A stretch of DNA of 64,000 nucleotides. Source: Pisaster brevispinus. Taxonomy: Eukaryota; Echinodermata; Asteroidea; Forcipulatida; Asteriidae. Under the pieces are notes generated by a model. That model saw nothing but the letters and a program-made list of their open reading frames with translations. It ran no database searches and was not told the DNA's origin. The DNA is taken from the NCBI GenBank assembly GCA_023634235.1, contig JAMKCF010000001.1:5272758-5336757 (forward strand), given 5' to 3'. Position numbers and translations under genes: made by a program. Positions 35,001-44,125 of this stretch are shown here, in pieces. The first letter of the stretch is position 1. The number at the start of each line of letters is the position of its first letter.

Positions 35001-37611
35001 TGTTAAATTTGCATTGAAGATAAAGAATATTGGTTTTGCCCTTGTGTGTTTTGCCCTTACATCAATGTGTGTAAATCAATCTATACTCAGTGCTTTCCCT
35101 GTGGAAAACAAAAACAGACACACACTGGCATTGGACTGTGGTGGGATTCGAACCCACGACCTTTGCCATTCTTGAGCAGATGCATTACCACTAGACGACC
35201 AAGATTACCCGGTAGCTAGTGGCAGTTTGAATCTTGTTTTGAAGCAGCAGGTAACTTGAAGCTGTCACTCGTGCTCGGCTGTAGCTTTTGGTTTTTTTTA
35301 CTTCACTTTTTCATCGTGATTGTTTTTATAGCATTGGTATATCCTGCAGCTGAATATAATAATGCCGGTAAACTAAATTCCTACTGGATTTTAGATGGGA
35401 CACTTTGCAAACCTTAAGACGTCAAAAGCCAGGAATGCTTACAAGATGTAGAAAGGGCTTGTTGATATTCCACTCCACTGGTACATCCAACCTCAAACAC
35501 TGGTATCCGGGGTCACAAAGCAAGGATAATAATGAATCATTTTTGTCGCCACCATTATTGATTGGAATGCACTGCCAGATAGCATGGTCAGCAGTTGACT
35601 GGTCCCCTGTCCTTATCCGCAAGGATAAATGCAGTCACCGGTCTTCTAGGCCCAGTGTTTTCATTGGACACAATGATTTCATTGGATAAACGTGCTGTGT
35701 CGAAAGCTTTCCAGCACATTGAGACCTTACCGCGTCAGGTCAACAGCTTCAAATGTTACTCTACCTGATATCGGTGTCCGTTTGAGTGATGGCTGGGGCC
35801 GTGAGCTGTCCGATCTCTGACCGATACAACATCGGCAAGGGACCCCAATTTGCGGCACAAAACTCAGCGAAGTCATCAGCTAAAGATTTGTGCACGATCA
35901 CCACATTTGCCTGTAGGTAACCTACCATACATTAAACAAAAAAATATCTCTTATCAAGCATAACATAAGTTATAACATAAAATAACATAACATAACATAA
36001 CTTAACAACATAACATATCGATTATAATTAATAGTTCATCAATGTTACATGAACAGTGGTGAGTCTTTACAGCTAAGAAACAGAGATTAACTGAGAGATT
36101 CCTTAGGGACAGGAGGAAGATTGTTCCAAATCACTGGTCCAGCGGTAACCGGTCACTTCGGCACCTCGCAAACTCGGCACCCACAAACTCGGCACCTTGC
36201 AAACTCGGCACCCACAAACTCGGCACCTAGTAAACTCGGCACCCACAAACTCGGCACATGCACAAATACAAACTCGGCACCCAGTCCAAAACAGCCGATT
36301 TACAGCTTCTACAAACTACACTGAAAACTATTGACCCAAAACTTTGCAATGGGAACAATCAAGTGAGTATTCGTCAAGTGTGGACCGAAGAAAACCTGGA
36401 GGAGTGTATAACGTGGCAGTAAATTGGACAGTATCTGCAGTTTTGTCCAAGCCTTTTTAAACAAAAAGTGCAAGTTTAAAATGAATCACTTATTTATATA
36501 CAAAAAGTGCAAGTTTAAAATCAATCTCTTCTCTAATTGTTAGCCAACAAAGTTTCCCAAGTGACGGGGTAATATATTCCCTAGAGAGTGTGGAACATTG
36601 CAAACGGGCCGCCTTATTATGTAATTTTATACCGAAATGTGGATACTAGTTGCTGAAAAGGGTAATGTGTAAATCCCTCTGTGAGAGTTACTGTTGTAAC
36701 AAGGTAGCTTTGACACTTACCCATAATAACGTGCAATTTACGGCTACCGTTTTCATAATCAACCGTAAATATTACGGTACACTACAACAACGGGTTTTCT
36801 TACAGGCAGGACCGTCAGGAGTCTAAACCGAACCACGTTTATAAGTTTCTCCCCCCCCCCCATCTCTCTCTCTCTCTCCTTCCCCCTCCTCTTCCTCTCT
36901 CTCATACAATGTCACAAGTTAACCGTAAACTGTACAGATATTGTGTCGTACCCCACGCTGCCAATATGCCCCATATATCTTTCTGACATACTCTGACCGC
37001 GTGCCAAATTCCATGTTTGTCATCAAATGCACTTGGATCTCCGGGTACAAGTACTAGAATTGCTTCATAACGAAAACACATTGCGAAACAACATGATAAA
37101 CTTTTTTTGTTTGTATATTTTATTTCCTTTCATTGTTTGATTAATTTCGAGATTATACATTATGTGCTTGTTATGATTGCTATCTTTTAAACGCAAACAC
37201 ATTCAGACAACCGGAATTATACGGTTCAGTACTGTATTACTCGTCCTTTAGACATCCGCATTTTGACCACAAGAAAATCAGGTACCTTGTTCAGTCGAGA
37301 ATTGACTATACACGACTGGGAGTACAGGTTACGTTTCTGTCGAGTATCGAGTCTGGGCTTCGATGGGGAGTATTTTTTTCCAGCGAGTAGGCCTACGCGC
37401 ACTAAACGTACCATCAAAACCGTATTTCATAATGACTAGAACAACTGTTGTCGTCTACTGAATCACATTTCTTGATTTGAGCAAGTCATAATCATTAGAC
37501 GTTAAACCAATGTTTTGTAGGAGAAAGATTGGTTGTGCCAGATTGGTGTTTATATCCCCTTGTGAGAGTTTGCCGAGTTCCCTTGATGGGAAGATCATCT
37601 AAACAAAAATG

Positions 37612-37656
<45 letters not shown>

Positions 37657-38443
37657 AGTACTCGGATATAATAGATGTTAATTTTGCATCGGGGATAAAG
37701 AATATTAATTGTTGGTTTTTACCCTACACCGATGTGTGTTAGCACTGTATACCCGATGAAAATTAACATCTATTAAATCGTTGCGGAACCCGCTGCTAAA
37801 ATATAGGATTCGAACTGCCTCTAGCTACCGGGCAATCTCGGTGGTAGTAGGTAAGACAGCTCTAGAATTGCAAGGATCGTGGGTTCGAATCCCACCCGAG
37901 TAATATGCCTGTGATTTGTTTTCACATAACTCGGGAAAGTACGGAGTATACAGTGCTAACACACATCGGTGTAGGGTAAAACCAAAACAGTAGTACTCGG
38001 ATAGTACTCGAGTGCGAATATCGAATAGGAATTACGAATGTTCTACATAGAAGGATACATCTGCGATGGCGCTAGGCCAAATAACTGCCTCTCGCACACT
38101 CTGACTGTGTACCAAGTTAGATGCTTGTATCATCAAATACACAAACCATTCACCTACCTGCCGACCAGGCCTTGTGCATTGTGCTTGTCTGAACTTATTA
38201 TCAATGTGGCAGATTGAACTTTTTGGTTATAAAATAATGATAATTGTTGTTTATTATTTGCATCTATTTGTTCTCCTCAGTGTAGCCTCAGTCTAGTTAT
38301 CAATAATAATGATAACATGTAATGGGGCAAAGCTTACCCAGGCAAACGCCCGATGTACAGAAGCTTTTTCCCGCACGGAAGGCTCTTCGGGCAACTTCGG
38401 GATGGACATTGGCGAAGTCTTCTTGGCTTGAACAACCACTCAT
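26467..38443 (-). CDS. DGLUCY: DGLUCY-like protein, ten coding exons, 589 aa
   Basis: Join of exons 38443-38338, 35921-35765, 34946-34748, 33460-33310, 32238-32116, 31481-31266, 30870-30646, 29422-29192, 28478-28246 and 26595-26467. Every junction has AG/GT and a compatible phase, and the sum is 1770 nt. The N-terminal half is a DUF1445-type hydro-lyase-like domain (PEVARRAFRAG, QANVVI, GCSFSFEEALLAAGVPVR, SMRPIP, GAPVHMGNP, DDLSKPAY, VPVFWACG). The C-terminal half resembles DUF4392, the D-glutamate cyclase part that in vertebrates converts D-glutamate to 5-oxo-D-proline in mitochondria. From recall, hallmark residues are changed: TNGCSG for TDGPPG, and the GDGGNE segment is absent. It may be an enzymatically altered paralogue. 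Length is near the human 616 aa. The start ATG at 38443 follows an acceptor-like TTACACTTTAG, so an upstream non-coding or leader exon is possible. Confidence 0.88.
26753..27240. repeat. ~107-122 bp tandem repeat, about five units
   Basis: The block ATTCACCACATGATATCA and its variants starts at 26753, 26860, 26974, 27096 and ~27215, each followed by a TAGTTTAT/GTGTATC.TTCATTC pattern. It lies in the last intron of the DGLUCY-like gene. Confidence 0.8.
28246..28478 (-). CDS. DGLUCY: DGLUCY-like coding exon 9
   Basis: It encodes ISNVEDAADMYARDASSYDF, then GTAGWGGYALAVALYQLWV. WGGYALA.AL is conserved with the family. No exon with the expected GDGGNE...GMG segment exists in the intron before it (28479-29191). 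Donor GTAAAG, phase 0. Confidence 0.85.
28555..28835. repeat. Dispersed repeat in DGLUCY intron 8
   Basis: Blocks GGCTGGAAAGATATT, GATTCACATAAACATCTC and AAAATGGCGAACCGTA match 8370-8580. A first-part fragment, GCCTTGGATTGGG...GTTGGAAAGATTT, is at 62500-62560. Probably a MITE family. Confidence 0.55.
28855..28955 (-). mobile_element. tRNA-derived SINE head with poly(T)
   Basis: The minus strand reads a box-A-like GTCGCGTAGTGGTAG and a box-B-like CCGGTTCGAATCAGCGG, next to a run of ~26 T on the plus strand. A real tRNA is unlikely because the arms do not pair fully. Confidence 0.6.
29192..29422 (-). CDS. DGLUCY: DGLUCY-like coding exon 8
   Basis: It encodes ILDESVSVVRYPPEGEDD, then RYGHLVAIDIGEKDGNQ and LFQAAKDKSTILTTG. 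The HLVAI core is conserved. The E-R-x-G-x-x-x-DG-x-Y pattern expected after it is shortened and altered. Donor GTGAGT, phase 1. Confidence 0.87.
29880..30145. repeat. Dispersed repeat, copy 2
   Basis: Close match to 7876-8150 (CACCATCA.AAAAATCACACC, TAGACCCTTTTG.CTAAATA, GATGAGCCCAC). It lies in intron 7 of the DGLUCY-like gene. Confidence 0.7.
30646..30870 (-). CDS. DGLUCY: DGLUCY-like coding exon 7
   Basis: Start of the cyclase-type domain: NNDLLKSSLAISHASSVAIT, then NREATNGCSGVFALAIMLRA and LGKRVNLLANQT. The fold-typical L-x-x-LGK pattern is kept, but the usual TDGPPGA motif is replaced by TNGCSGV. Donor GTATGT, phase 1. Confidence 0.87.
31266..31481 (-). CDS. DGLUCY: DGLUCY-like coding exon 6
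   Basis: It encodes NPAPVAFSDAVGLYITDTPV, then a linker with PMVVTLYDEPYW and KINKLEGLIA. The family usually has H-A-P-G before the TD pair; here it reads D-A-V-G, one of several hallmark changes. It joins the two domains. Donor GTAAGT. Confidence 0.85.
32063..32102. repeat. (CT)n microsatellite
   Basis: A near-pure CT tract ending ~14 bp from the exon 5 splice donor (transcribed strand AG-rich). Confidence 0.9.
32116..32238 (-). CDS. DGLUCY: DGLUCY-like coding exon 5
   Basis: It encodes ELVGVDDLSKPAYLVPVRF and EGDVPVFWACGITGPESLQS. DLSKP and VPVFWACG are conserved DUF1445 motifs. Donor GTAAGT, phase 1 out. Confidence 0.9.
32566..33122. mobile_element. Degenerate inverted-repeat element in DGLUCY intron 4
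   Basis: TGTGATGTACTCATTTTCCAA at the left faces TTGGAAAGTGAGTACATCAC at the right. Inner blocks ACATCTGATGACATCATTC and GAATGATGTCATCAGATGT also pair, as do TTTTGTACGGG and CCCGTACAAAA. Confidence 0.7.
33310..33460 (-). CDS. DGLUCY: DGLUCY-like coding exon 4
   Basis: It opens LNVTCHPVGPF and continues with ITSMRPIPREQV and HGAPVHMGNP. The acceptor TTTGCTAG was chosen because the alternative at CCTGTAG would drop the conserved N-V-x-C-x-P segment and break phase. Ends in phase 1. Confidence 0.88.
33819..33944. mobile_element. Small MITE in DGLUCY intron 3
   Basis: Ends CATAGACCCTTTTACAGATAG and TATCAGTAAAGGGGTCTATG are inverted copies. 126 bp, no coding capacity. Confidence 0.6.
34748..34946 (-). 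CDS. DGLUCY: DGLUCY-like coding exon 3
   Basis: It encodes TDLPAYYVFEDGK... and the family signature GCSFSFEEALLAAGVPVRNI, ending ...SAYR in phase 0 at donor GTAAGT. Confidence 0.9.
35040..35215 (-). mobile_element. tRNA-derived SINE (family 2)
   Basis: The minus strand has box A TGGTCGTCTAGTGGTAATGC and box B GTGGGTTCGAATCCCACC, followed by a body with ACTCAGTG...ACACACATTGATGT. The same body occurs at 37665-38000. It lies in DGLUCY intron 2. Confidence 0.7.
35765..35921 (-). CDS. DGLUCY: DGLUCY-like coding exon 2
   Basis: It encodes GYLQANVVIVHKSLADDFAE and ...NWGPLPMLYRSEIGQ up to TDTDI. Phase in 1, phase out 2, acceptor GGTAG, donor GTAGAG. Early part of the DUF1445 domain. Confidence 0.88.
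35965..36015. repeat. (ATAAC)n microsatellite
   Basis: Ten or so ATAAC/ATAACA units in DGLUCY intron 1. Confidence 0.85.
36158..36282. repeat. AAACTCGGCACC minisatellite
   Basis: Eight copies of AAACTCGGCACC with 2-3 variable bases (CAC, TTGC, TAGT) between them, period ~15-17 bp. It gives a meaningless TNSAPTNSAP frame. In DGLUCY intron 1. Confidence 0.85.
36848..36902. repeat. C-run and (CT)n tract
   Basis: A run of C followed by CT repeats; low complexity in DGLUCY intron 1. Confidence 0.85.
37614..38000. mobile_element. Poly(A) and two opposed SINE copies (family 2)
   Basis: A run of ~44 A (37614-37657) precedes a minus-oriented SINE tail (TACCCTACACCGATGTGTGT at ~37717) and a plus-oriented copy with box B GTGGGTTCGAATCCCACC at ~37879 and body AACACACATCGGTGTAGGGT at ~37958. 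The two bodies are inverted relative to each other, so the locus can fold back. Confidence 0.7.
38338..38443 (-). CDS. DGLUCY: DGLUCY-like coding exon 1
   Basis: It opens MSGCSSQEDFANVHPEVARR and ends ...GVCL plus one base (phase 1) at donor GTAAGC. PEVARRAFRAG followed by a Gly-Tyr-x-Gln-Ala-Asn junction is the typical start of the DUF1445 domain. The basic stretch RRAFRAGK could be part of a targeting sequence, but a classical mitochondrial leader is not evident. Confidence 0.85.
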
Positions 38444-38617
38444 GTTGCCTAAAGTGTAAGATCAAAATGTTGACTTGGATTACATGTACAAAATATCATC
38501 CAATGAACCAACAAACCCCAAATAAAGTGCTAAACATCATCGACAAATGTACTATTGCAACTTGTTGACATTTTGTACACCACAAATGACACGTACACCT
38601 TGGACATTATCCTCGAC

Positions 38618-38746
38618 CTGTGACGTCATGCTTATATTGTGCCAGCGCTCCATTATTTCGCACGATGGCGTGATACTATTTAAATGTAGCCATCGCGCAA
38701 TTCGTGCGAAATAATTGGGCGATTGAACAAGAGCATGACGTCACAG
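38618..38746. mobile_element. MITE with TGACGTCA in both ends
   Basis: CTGTGACGTCATGCT at the left is the exact reverse complement of AGCATGACGTCACAG at the right. Inside, ATTATTTCGCACGA faces TCGTGCGAAATAAT. It sits ~175 bp upstream of the DGLUCY-like start codon, so its two CRE octamers could act on that promoter. Confidence 0.75.
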
Positions 38747-39377
38747 ATGGAGGTTAAATAACCCAGAAACACTGGGGTTAACTATAGCCCTATATAGGAC
38801 TCTTCCTCTGTGCTGTACACAGATATACTACGAAAGTGAAAGGCCACCAGGATAGAGTTAACCCCTACTCTTTCCGATAAGTGTTTTGGGTACTTTTACG
38901 TGTATACATGTACATGTACTACCGATCCTAGCAATGGCCCATCCGAGAATGCGCCTTGCTGGTGGATACAAGTGTTATGACCAGAACTCGAAGCCACACT
39001 CTGCTGACCAGAAAATAGCCGAGGTTGAGTCCGGTGCTCTTAACTGCTCGGCCACGAAACAGCACTTCCTGAAAAGCTATTGAAGAAAACAACCGTACAT
39101 GATATTTGCAATGGCTCGTAATAATAGTCGTACGACAAAAGCGACATCATACAAAACCCTCGCATCTCGAGATCATCCATCAATAGGAGCAAGATACTTC
39201 AACGCAGAATAGCAAGCTTCGTCTCCAAACTTTATTGAGGCGGACTGAGCTCTGATGTTGGGTACCCATGGAAAACCATCAAGCTTATAAAGTAATTCTT
39301 GTCATTACACCATTCTTCATAGCCGTGAATGTTTAAATCAGATTCACAGTGGGACTAATAATATAAAAAAGCATGCC
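38747..39377. other. Intergenic with SINE fragment
   Basis: No gene. 38972-39062 on the minus strand matches the Leu-tRNA-like SINE head (TGGCCGAGCAGTTAAGAGCA, CAGCAGAGTGTGG). Nothing else was recognised. Confidence 0.5.
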
Positions 39378-39804
39378 AAAAAATAGTTAGTGGCCTGACG
39401 TTTCGACCCTAGCAGAGTCTTTCTCGAAGGCTAAGTGACACATAACCAGTACTATCCTCCAGACAGCTATTCCCACTTTGTCAAACCTTAGTTGCGATGA
39501 TCGTAACCCTCCATCCTCCCGACGGTCGCAGACCGGAGGCGTCTGCGACCGTCGGGAGGATGGAGGGTTACGATCATCGCAACTAGTCAAACCCATGTAA
39601 ATTGCATTTGAATATTACCCAAAATCACTGTCTTTTTAAAAGACAAGTGTGCACGTAATCTAAAACAGTTTTTCCTGACCACCGAGACCGAGTGGTCAGG
39701 AAACCGAGTGGTTTTTCCTGTTAACTGACCACCGAGTGTCATGTCATTTAGCCTTCGAGAAAGACTCTGCTAGGGTCGAAACGTCAGGCCGCTAACTATT
39801 TTTG
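39378..39804. mobile_element. Fold-back element with nested perfect hairpin
   Basis: Outer arms of ~55 bp carry GACGTTTCGACCCTAGCAGA and its complement, ending in AAAAATAGTTAG/CTAACTATTTTT. Inside are a perfect 43 bp hairpin (39491-39583) and a second small one, CCTGACCACCGAG...GTGGTCAGG (39675-39702). Confidence 0.85.
39491..39583. repeat. Perfect 43 bp inverted repeat, 7 nt loop
   Basis: Left arm 39491-39533 starts GTTGCGATGATCGTAACC; right arm 39541-39583 is its exact reverse complement; the loop is CGGAGGC. No mismatch, so it is recent or gene-converted. Confidence 0.95.
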
Positions 39805-40289
39805 TTTGCATTTATACCATACATATAGGTCCTTTTGGTTGGTAAGCAGTTTGCAACAGCTATACTATTGTTCATTAAAAAAAGCATGTCACGTACATGT
39901 ACTTTGTCCACAGCAGCGTAGCCGGGGTTTGCCTGGGGCACGTTCCCCCACAGATTTCCAGTGCCCCCCCCCCCTCTCCCATCAGGCGCTCCCCACGGAA
40001 AAAATCATGGAAAACTCACAAAAGGTATAAAGAAAAAGAAGTTTGTTTAATCAAATTGTAGAGAACTATCGCAATCGGGTTCGCTAATAGACACAATCGG
40101 CGACTGCAGTCACAATGACCCTTAGTGGGTATTGATGTAAACAAACCAAACAAGCAAAACGCAGAGTGAATGGAAACGCTTGGCTGCTTCTGAGCACTTC
40201 TGCCGTAAGGTGGGAAGCAGCCATGCTTTTCCACGCTCACTGTGTATTGCTAGATAGCTTGGTTTGTTTACATTGTATACCTGTTGGGC

Positions 40290-41000
40290 GCAAACAAGCC
40301 GCCCGCGCAAGCTTCCAAATGGGCCGCGCAAATTTCTAGATGGGCCGCGCAAACTTCAAGCTTGCGGGAGTGAAATCTGCGTGCGGCAAATTTGCGTGTG
40401 CGGATGAAGTTTGCGCACTACATTTTGTTAAGCTCGACATGAACTGCACGGCATAAAATGACATGATAGCGTCGTTGCATGGTTACCCTACTGATCTCTA
40501 TTATAATAGAGATCAGTGGGTTACCCCGTAATTGTTGTTGCATACAAGCATTTGAAGCTCGTTAATCAGCGTAATTTATCTTACAGGTAATTAATTAGAA
40601 TTTTGTGACCGAAAACGCGACTTTTTTGAATAAAAACGCTTGTGATTCATGCCGAATGCCGGCCGCAACCTCGTCAGTCACTTTTTTTCTGATCCATAAA
40701 AAACAAAGAAAATTTGGTCATGGTCGCCAAAACACACCCCTGGCTTTGACACAGCCTCGTCCCCACGGTTTACTTTAATTCCAGTCAACCTGGTACTGCT
40801 CGACACACCCTCGGGACGAGGTTGGATTTGACATGAACTACAAGCAAGTACCAAATTTGCGCAGGGCCTGAAATTTGCGTGGAATATCTGGTGCGCAGGC
40901 TTAAACCTGCGCGCCCAACTTTTAAGTCGGGCCATCAAGTTTGCGCGCTCAGCGGAGGCTGAAGTTTGCGCGAGGATTGAAGTTTGCGCCCAACTTACCC
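40290..41000. repeat. Cluster of GAAGTTTGCGCG-type short repeats
   Basis: Variants of (T)GAAGTTTGCGCG occur at ~40405, 40870, 40935, 40958 and 40977, and ATGGGCCGCGCAAA appears twice near 40318-40350, with complementary orientations on the two sides. These may be subterminal repeats of a larger DNA transposon of which only pieces remain. Confidence 0.45.
40481..40527. repeat. Short perfect palindrome
   Basis: GGTTACCC, one mismatch, then ACTGATCTCTATTATAATAGAGATCAGT and GGGTTACC: ~22 bp arms with no loop. Confidence 0.8.
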
Positions 41001-41648
41001 ACTATGAGTCACGTGCCTCCGGTCGCCGATTGTGTTTATTGCCAAAAGAGGAGGGTGGATCCCTCTAGCGTCCCCTTCCAAAATGAAAGCGTGCCCCCAC
41101 AGGCAAACCTATTGCCCCTTGCCCCTCCCCCACACACACTTAAAAGCATTAACCCTGAACACATTTATTTCACTCTGTATACATAGGCCTAATATGCATT
41201 TAATAATTATTGATCATCGTTATTCTGAAATTGTTATTACTTCAATTACGACCAGGGCCTGTATAAGCATTTGCTTTTTCATGGTGCCCTCCAATTGTCA
41301 GCATTTGTATCTAACTCATATGGGCCTTTTGACAGTTTGTCTATTTGTGATTTATAGAAACAAACAAACAAACAAACAAACAAACAAACAAACAAACAAA
41401 CAAACAAACAAACAAACAAACAAACAAACAAACAAACGAACAAAAACAGACAAGCAAACAAACTATGATGAGAAAACAACTATAAAACTATACTATATAC
41501 CTTCACAAACACGGCATGCAACCGGCTAAAACGACCTTTTTAAACAATCTTCACGGGGAGGTGGTACTCTGCCAAGTATAAGGATCCCGTTTGAGCGTGA
41601 CTTGTGGAGTGTCACACCAGAACCAGAGCCAAACCGCCAATCTATGGC
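40922..41648. repeat. Direct duplication, left copy
   Basis: Nearly identical to 42820-43576 at an offset of 1898 bp. Visible differences are a 7 bp insertion (TAATATT class) at ~43110, a short C-run change and the length of the CAAA tract. Edges are sharp: TTAAGTCGGGC at the left, CAATCTATGGC at the right. The copies enclose 1171 bp of unrelated sequence. Confidence 0.9.
41358..41437. repeat. (CAAA)n microsatellite, short allele copy
   Basis: About 20 CAAA units inside the left duplication copy. It explains the NKQT/FVCL repeat frames on both strands. Confidence 0.95.
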
Positions 41649-42819
41649 AGGATTCCATAGCAAATTGAAATTGGCATTACTGTTCATCACAATGGAAAGT
41701 CTGAAATTTGAGCTACAACTGGATTATGTGTGCGTTGTTTTGTTTAATTTTTTTAAATTTTATTTTTAAATTTTTTTATGGGGGGGGAGTATGTACATAT
41801 AAAAAAAAACTTGGTTTGAAAGAGCTGACAATATATTAATTTGCTGGCGTTGCTGCAATATACCAGTTGTTGCTGGCATATAGCTAAAAGTTACTGAACA
41901 TGGGCATACTGTACCTTTAAAACCACTGTTACCAAGTGGTTGCCATAGCAACAACAATGTTGCCAAGTTATAATAGTTTGACCCCAATGTTAGGGTAAAT
42001 TAGCAAATCTCATGTTGACTAGCTGCAGGTTTAAGAAATTATTGAGGGCAGTGCAAACATTGAATCTCCCCAACTACCCCCCCACACTTGTTCAGGTTAC
42101 GCCCCAGTTGTGGCAACTCTCTAGTGTTTTTTTTAGTAACTGACCATTATATTTGATCTAACTTAATATAAAATTGATTGTCTTTTCAATAAATATTACT
42201 TACAAAGTTTTAATTTCGTTTTCAGAGAATTTAAAGTGGGGTTGACTTTGCAGTGAATTTCGAAAACAATTGGAAAATGTACGGCATCATTGCGAAAAAG
42301 AAAACATTTTCCCCAAGCTAATTTGTTTTTCTTCACAAGACCAATATATCATCTCAACAATATGTGGTCGACATTCAAATTGGAGCACTACCATTGGGGT
42401 TATAAGCTGTCAAAAAATGGTATATTTTCATAATTTGAAAAAGTAAAAAAAACACCCCTATTTGAAATGAATGGTATAACCCACCCGCATACCTGGTGAT
42501 TATTTTTATACATTCAATGCAGCCTCTAGGGACCCACCTACCCATGACTTTTAAAGAAAATATTTTCTATATCCAGTTTAATGGTAGCGAGGCCTTGAAA
42601 ATAGGCAAATTTCACTATTCAAAAATGGAAAATATGGCAAAATAAGCCTACAATTTTAATTGGGCTGTTGCCATGGTAACGAAGCTATTTTTAAAAAAGT
42701 TTTACTATTTTTGTTAATTTGGGACAAAGGTCCATCAAATATAAAGATGTGAAGGAAATCCATTTTTTGGCCGTGGCCAACATTTTCCAAAAATCTTTGA
42801 TATTTACAGTCCCTTACTC
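41649..42819. other. Spacer between duplication copies
   Basis: No gene. A block at 42500-42545 (GATTATTTTTATACATTC, ATGCAGCCTCTA) is also found at ~19590, so some of this is dispersed repeat. Confidence 0.5.
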
Positions 42820-43576
42820 TTAAGTCGGGCCATCAAGTTTGCGCGCTCAGCGGAGGCTGAAGTTTGCGCGAGGATTGAAGTTTGCGCCCAACTTACCCAC
42901 TATGAGTCACGTGCCTCCGGTCGCCGATTGTGTTTATTGCCAAAAGAGGAGGGTGGATCCCTCTAGCGTCCCCTTCCAAAATGAAAGCGTGCCCCCACAG
43001 GCAAACCTATTGCCCCTTGCCCCCCCCCCACACACTTAAAAGCATTAACCCTGAACACATTTATTTCACTCTGTATACATAGGCCTAATATGCATTTAAT
43101 AATTATTTAATATTGATCATCGTTATTCTGAAATTGTTATTACTTCAATTACGACCAGGGCCTGTATAAGCATTTGCTTTTTCATGGTGCCCTCCAATTG
43201 TCAGCATTTGTATCTAACTCATATGGGCCTTTTGACAGTTTGTCTATTTGTGATTTATAGAAACAAACAAACAAACAAACAAACAAACAAACAAACAAAC
43301 AAACAAACAAACAAACAAACAAACAAACAAACAAACAAACAAACAAACAAACAAACAAACAAACGAACAAAAACAGACAAGCAAACAAACTATGATGAGA
43401 AAACAACTATAAAACTATACTATATACCTTCACAAACACGGCATGCAACCGGCTAAAACGACCTTTTTAAACAATCTTCACGGGGAGGTGGTACTCTGCC
43501 AAGTATAAGGATCCCGTTTGAGCGTGACTTGTGGAGTGTCACACCAGAACCAGAGCCAAACCGCCAATCTATGGCT
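42820..43576. repeat. Direct duplication, right copy
   Basis: Right copy of the pair, 757 bp against 727 bp at the left; most of the difference is the CAAA tract. It ends 33 bp before the MITE at 43609. Confidence 0.9.
43261..43364. repeat. (CAAA)n microsatellite, long allele copy
   Basis: About 26 CAAA units, some six more than the copy at 41358. Confidence 0.95.
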
Positions 43577-43608
43577 GGACTTTGACCACCATTGTGTCTG
43601 GCTCTAAT

Positions 43609-43853
43609 TAGCCTTGTCCAAGGCTCTCTACGCAAGCACCCCGCTTTGAATTCACCAGATAGCATAACAGTACTTGCACGGTACTGCAGTACTTGATGTA
43701 CAGTATACCGTGGGGCCGAAGCATGGTTTTTCAACCTCGTACTTTCGTTTTTAGTACGAGGTTGAAAAACCATGCTTCGACCCCACGATATACTGTATAT
43801 CAAGTACTGCAGTATCGTGCCAGTATTGCTACTCAATTCTACCTGGTGAATTC
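43609..43853. mobile_element. TIR element, snap-back copy
   Basis: Same family as 16364-16823 (GCAAGCACCCCGCTT, TACTGCAGTAC, CCTCGTAC), but the arms are separated by only ~11 bp, so the whole element folds into one hairpin of ~115 bp arms. Confidence 0.85.
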
Positions 43854-43879
43854 TTCCTCTTTTTTATGAATGGCCCAAA

Positions 43880-44125
43880 GACGCGGCCAAAAGAGGACAT
43901 AAGGGTCCCTAGTTGGAAAAGTGTGTCCTAAACCCCCAAAGTAATGGGAGCTGCTGGCATTGCGTGTGTGAACTTCGTGTGTGCGTGTGCATCACCTGTG
44001 TGGACTCCGTGTGTGGATTACTACCGCGGAGTCCGTAAGGGTGATGCACAGTCTCACACAAGTTCACACACGCATGGCAACAGCTCCCATTGGTTTTGGG
44101 GACCTTCCTAATGTCCTTTCTGCGC
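43880..44125. mobile_element. Inverted-repeat element, ~110 bp arms
   Basis: Blocks AGGACATAAGGGTCCC, ATGGGAGCTGCTGGCATTGC, GTGTGTGAACTT and GTGCATCACC reappear in inverted order (GGGTGATGCAC, AAGTTCACACAC, CAACAGCTCCCAT, ATGTCCTT). The centre has the pair GGACTCCG and CGGAGTCC. Confidence 0.75.

Noticed and set aside
36121..36324. Repeat protein with TNSAP units
   Set aside because: The frame is a by-product of the AAACTCGGCACC minisatellite.
41032..41529. 165-codon frame with NKQT repeats
   Set aside because: It is the (CAAA)n microsatellite read in frame, repeated in the duplicate copy at a different length, with no conserved flanks.
40922..43576. LTR retrotransposon with ~0.73 kb LTRs
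   Set aside because: The repeats do not begin TG or end CA, no target duplication or primer-binding site is visible and the 1.17 kb interior has no coding trace. Kept as a plain duplication.
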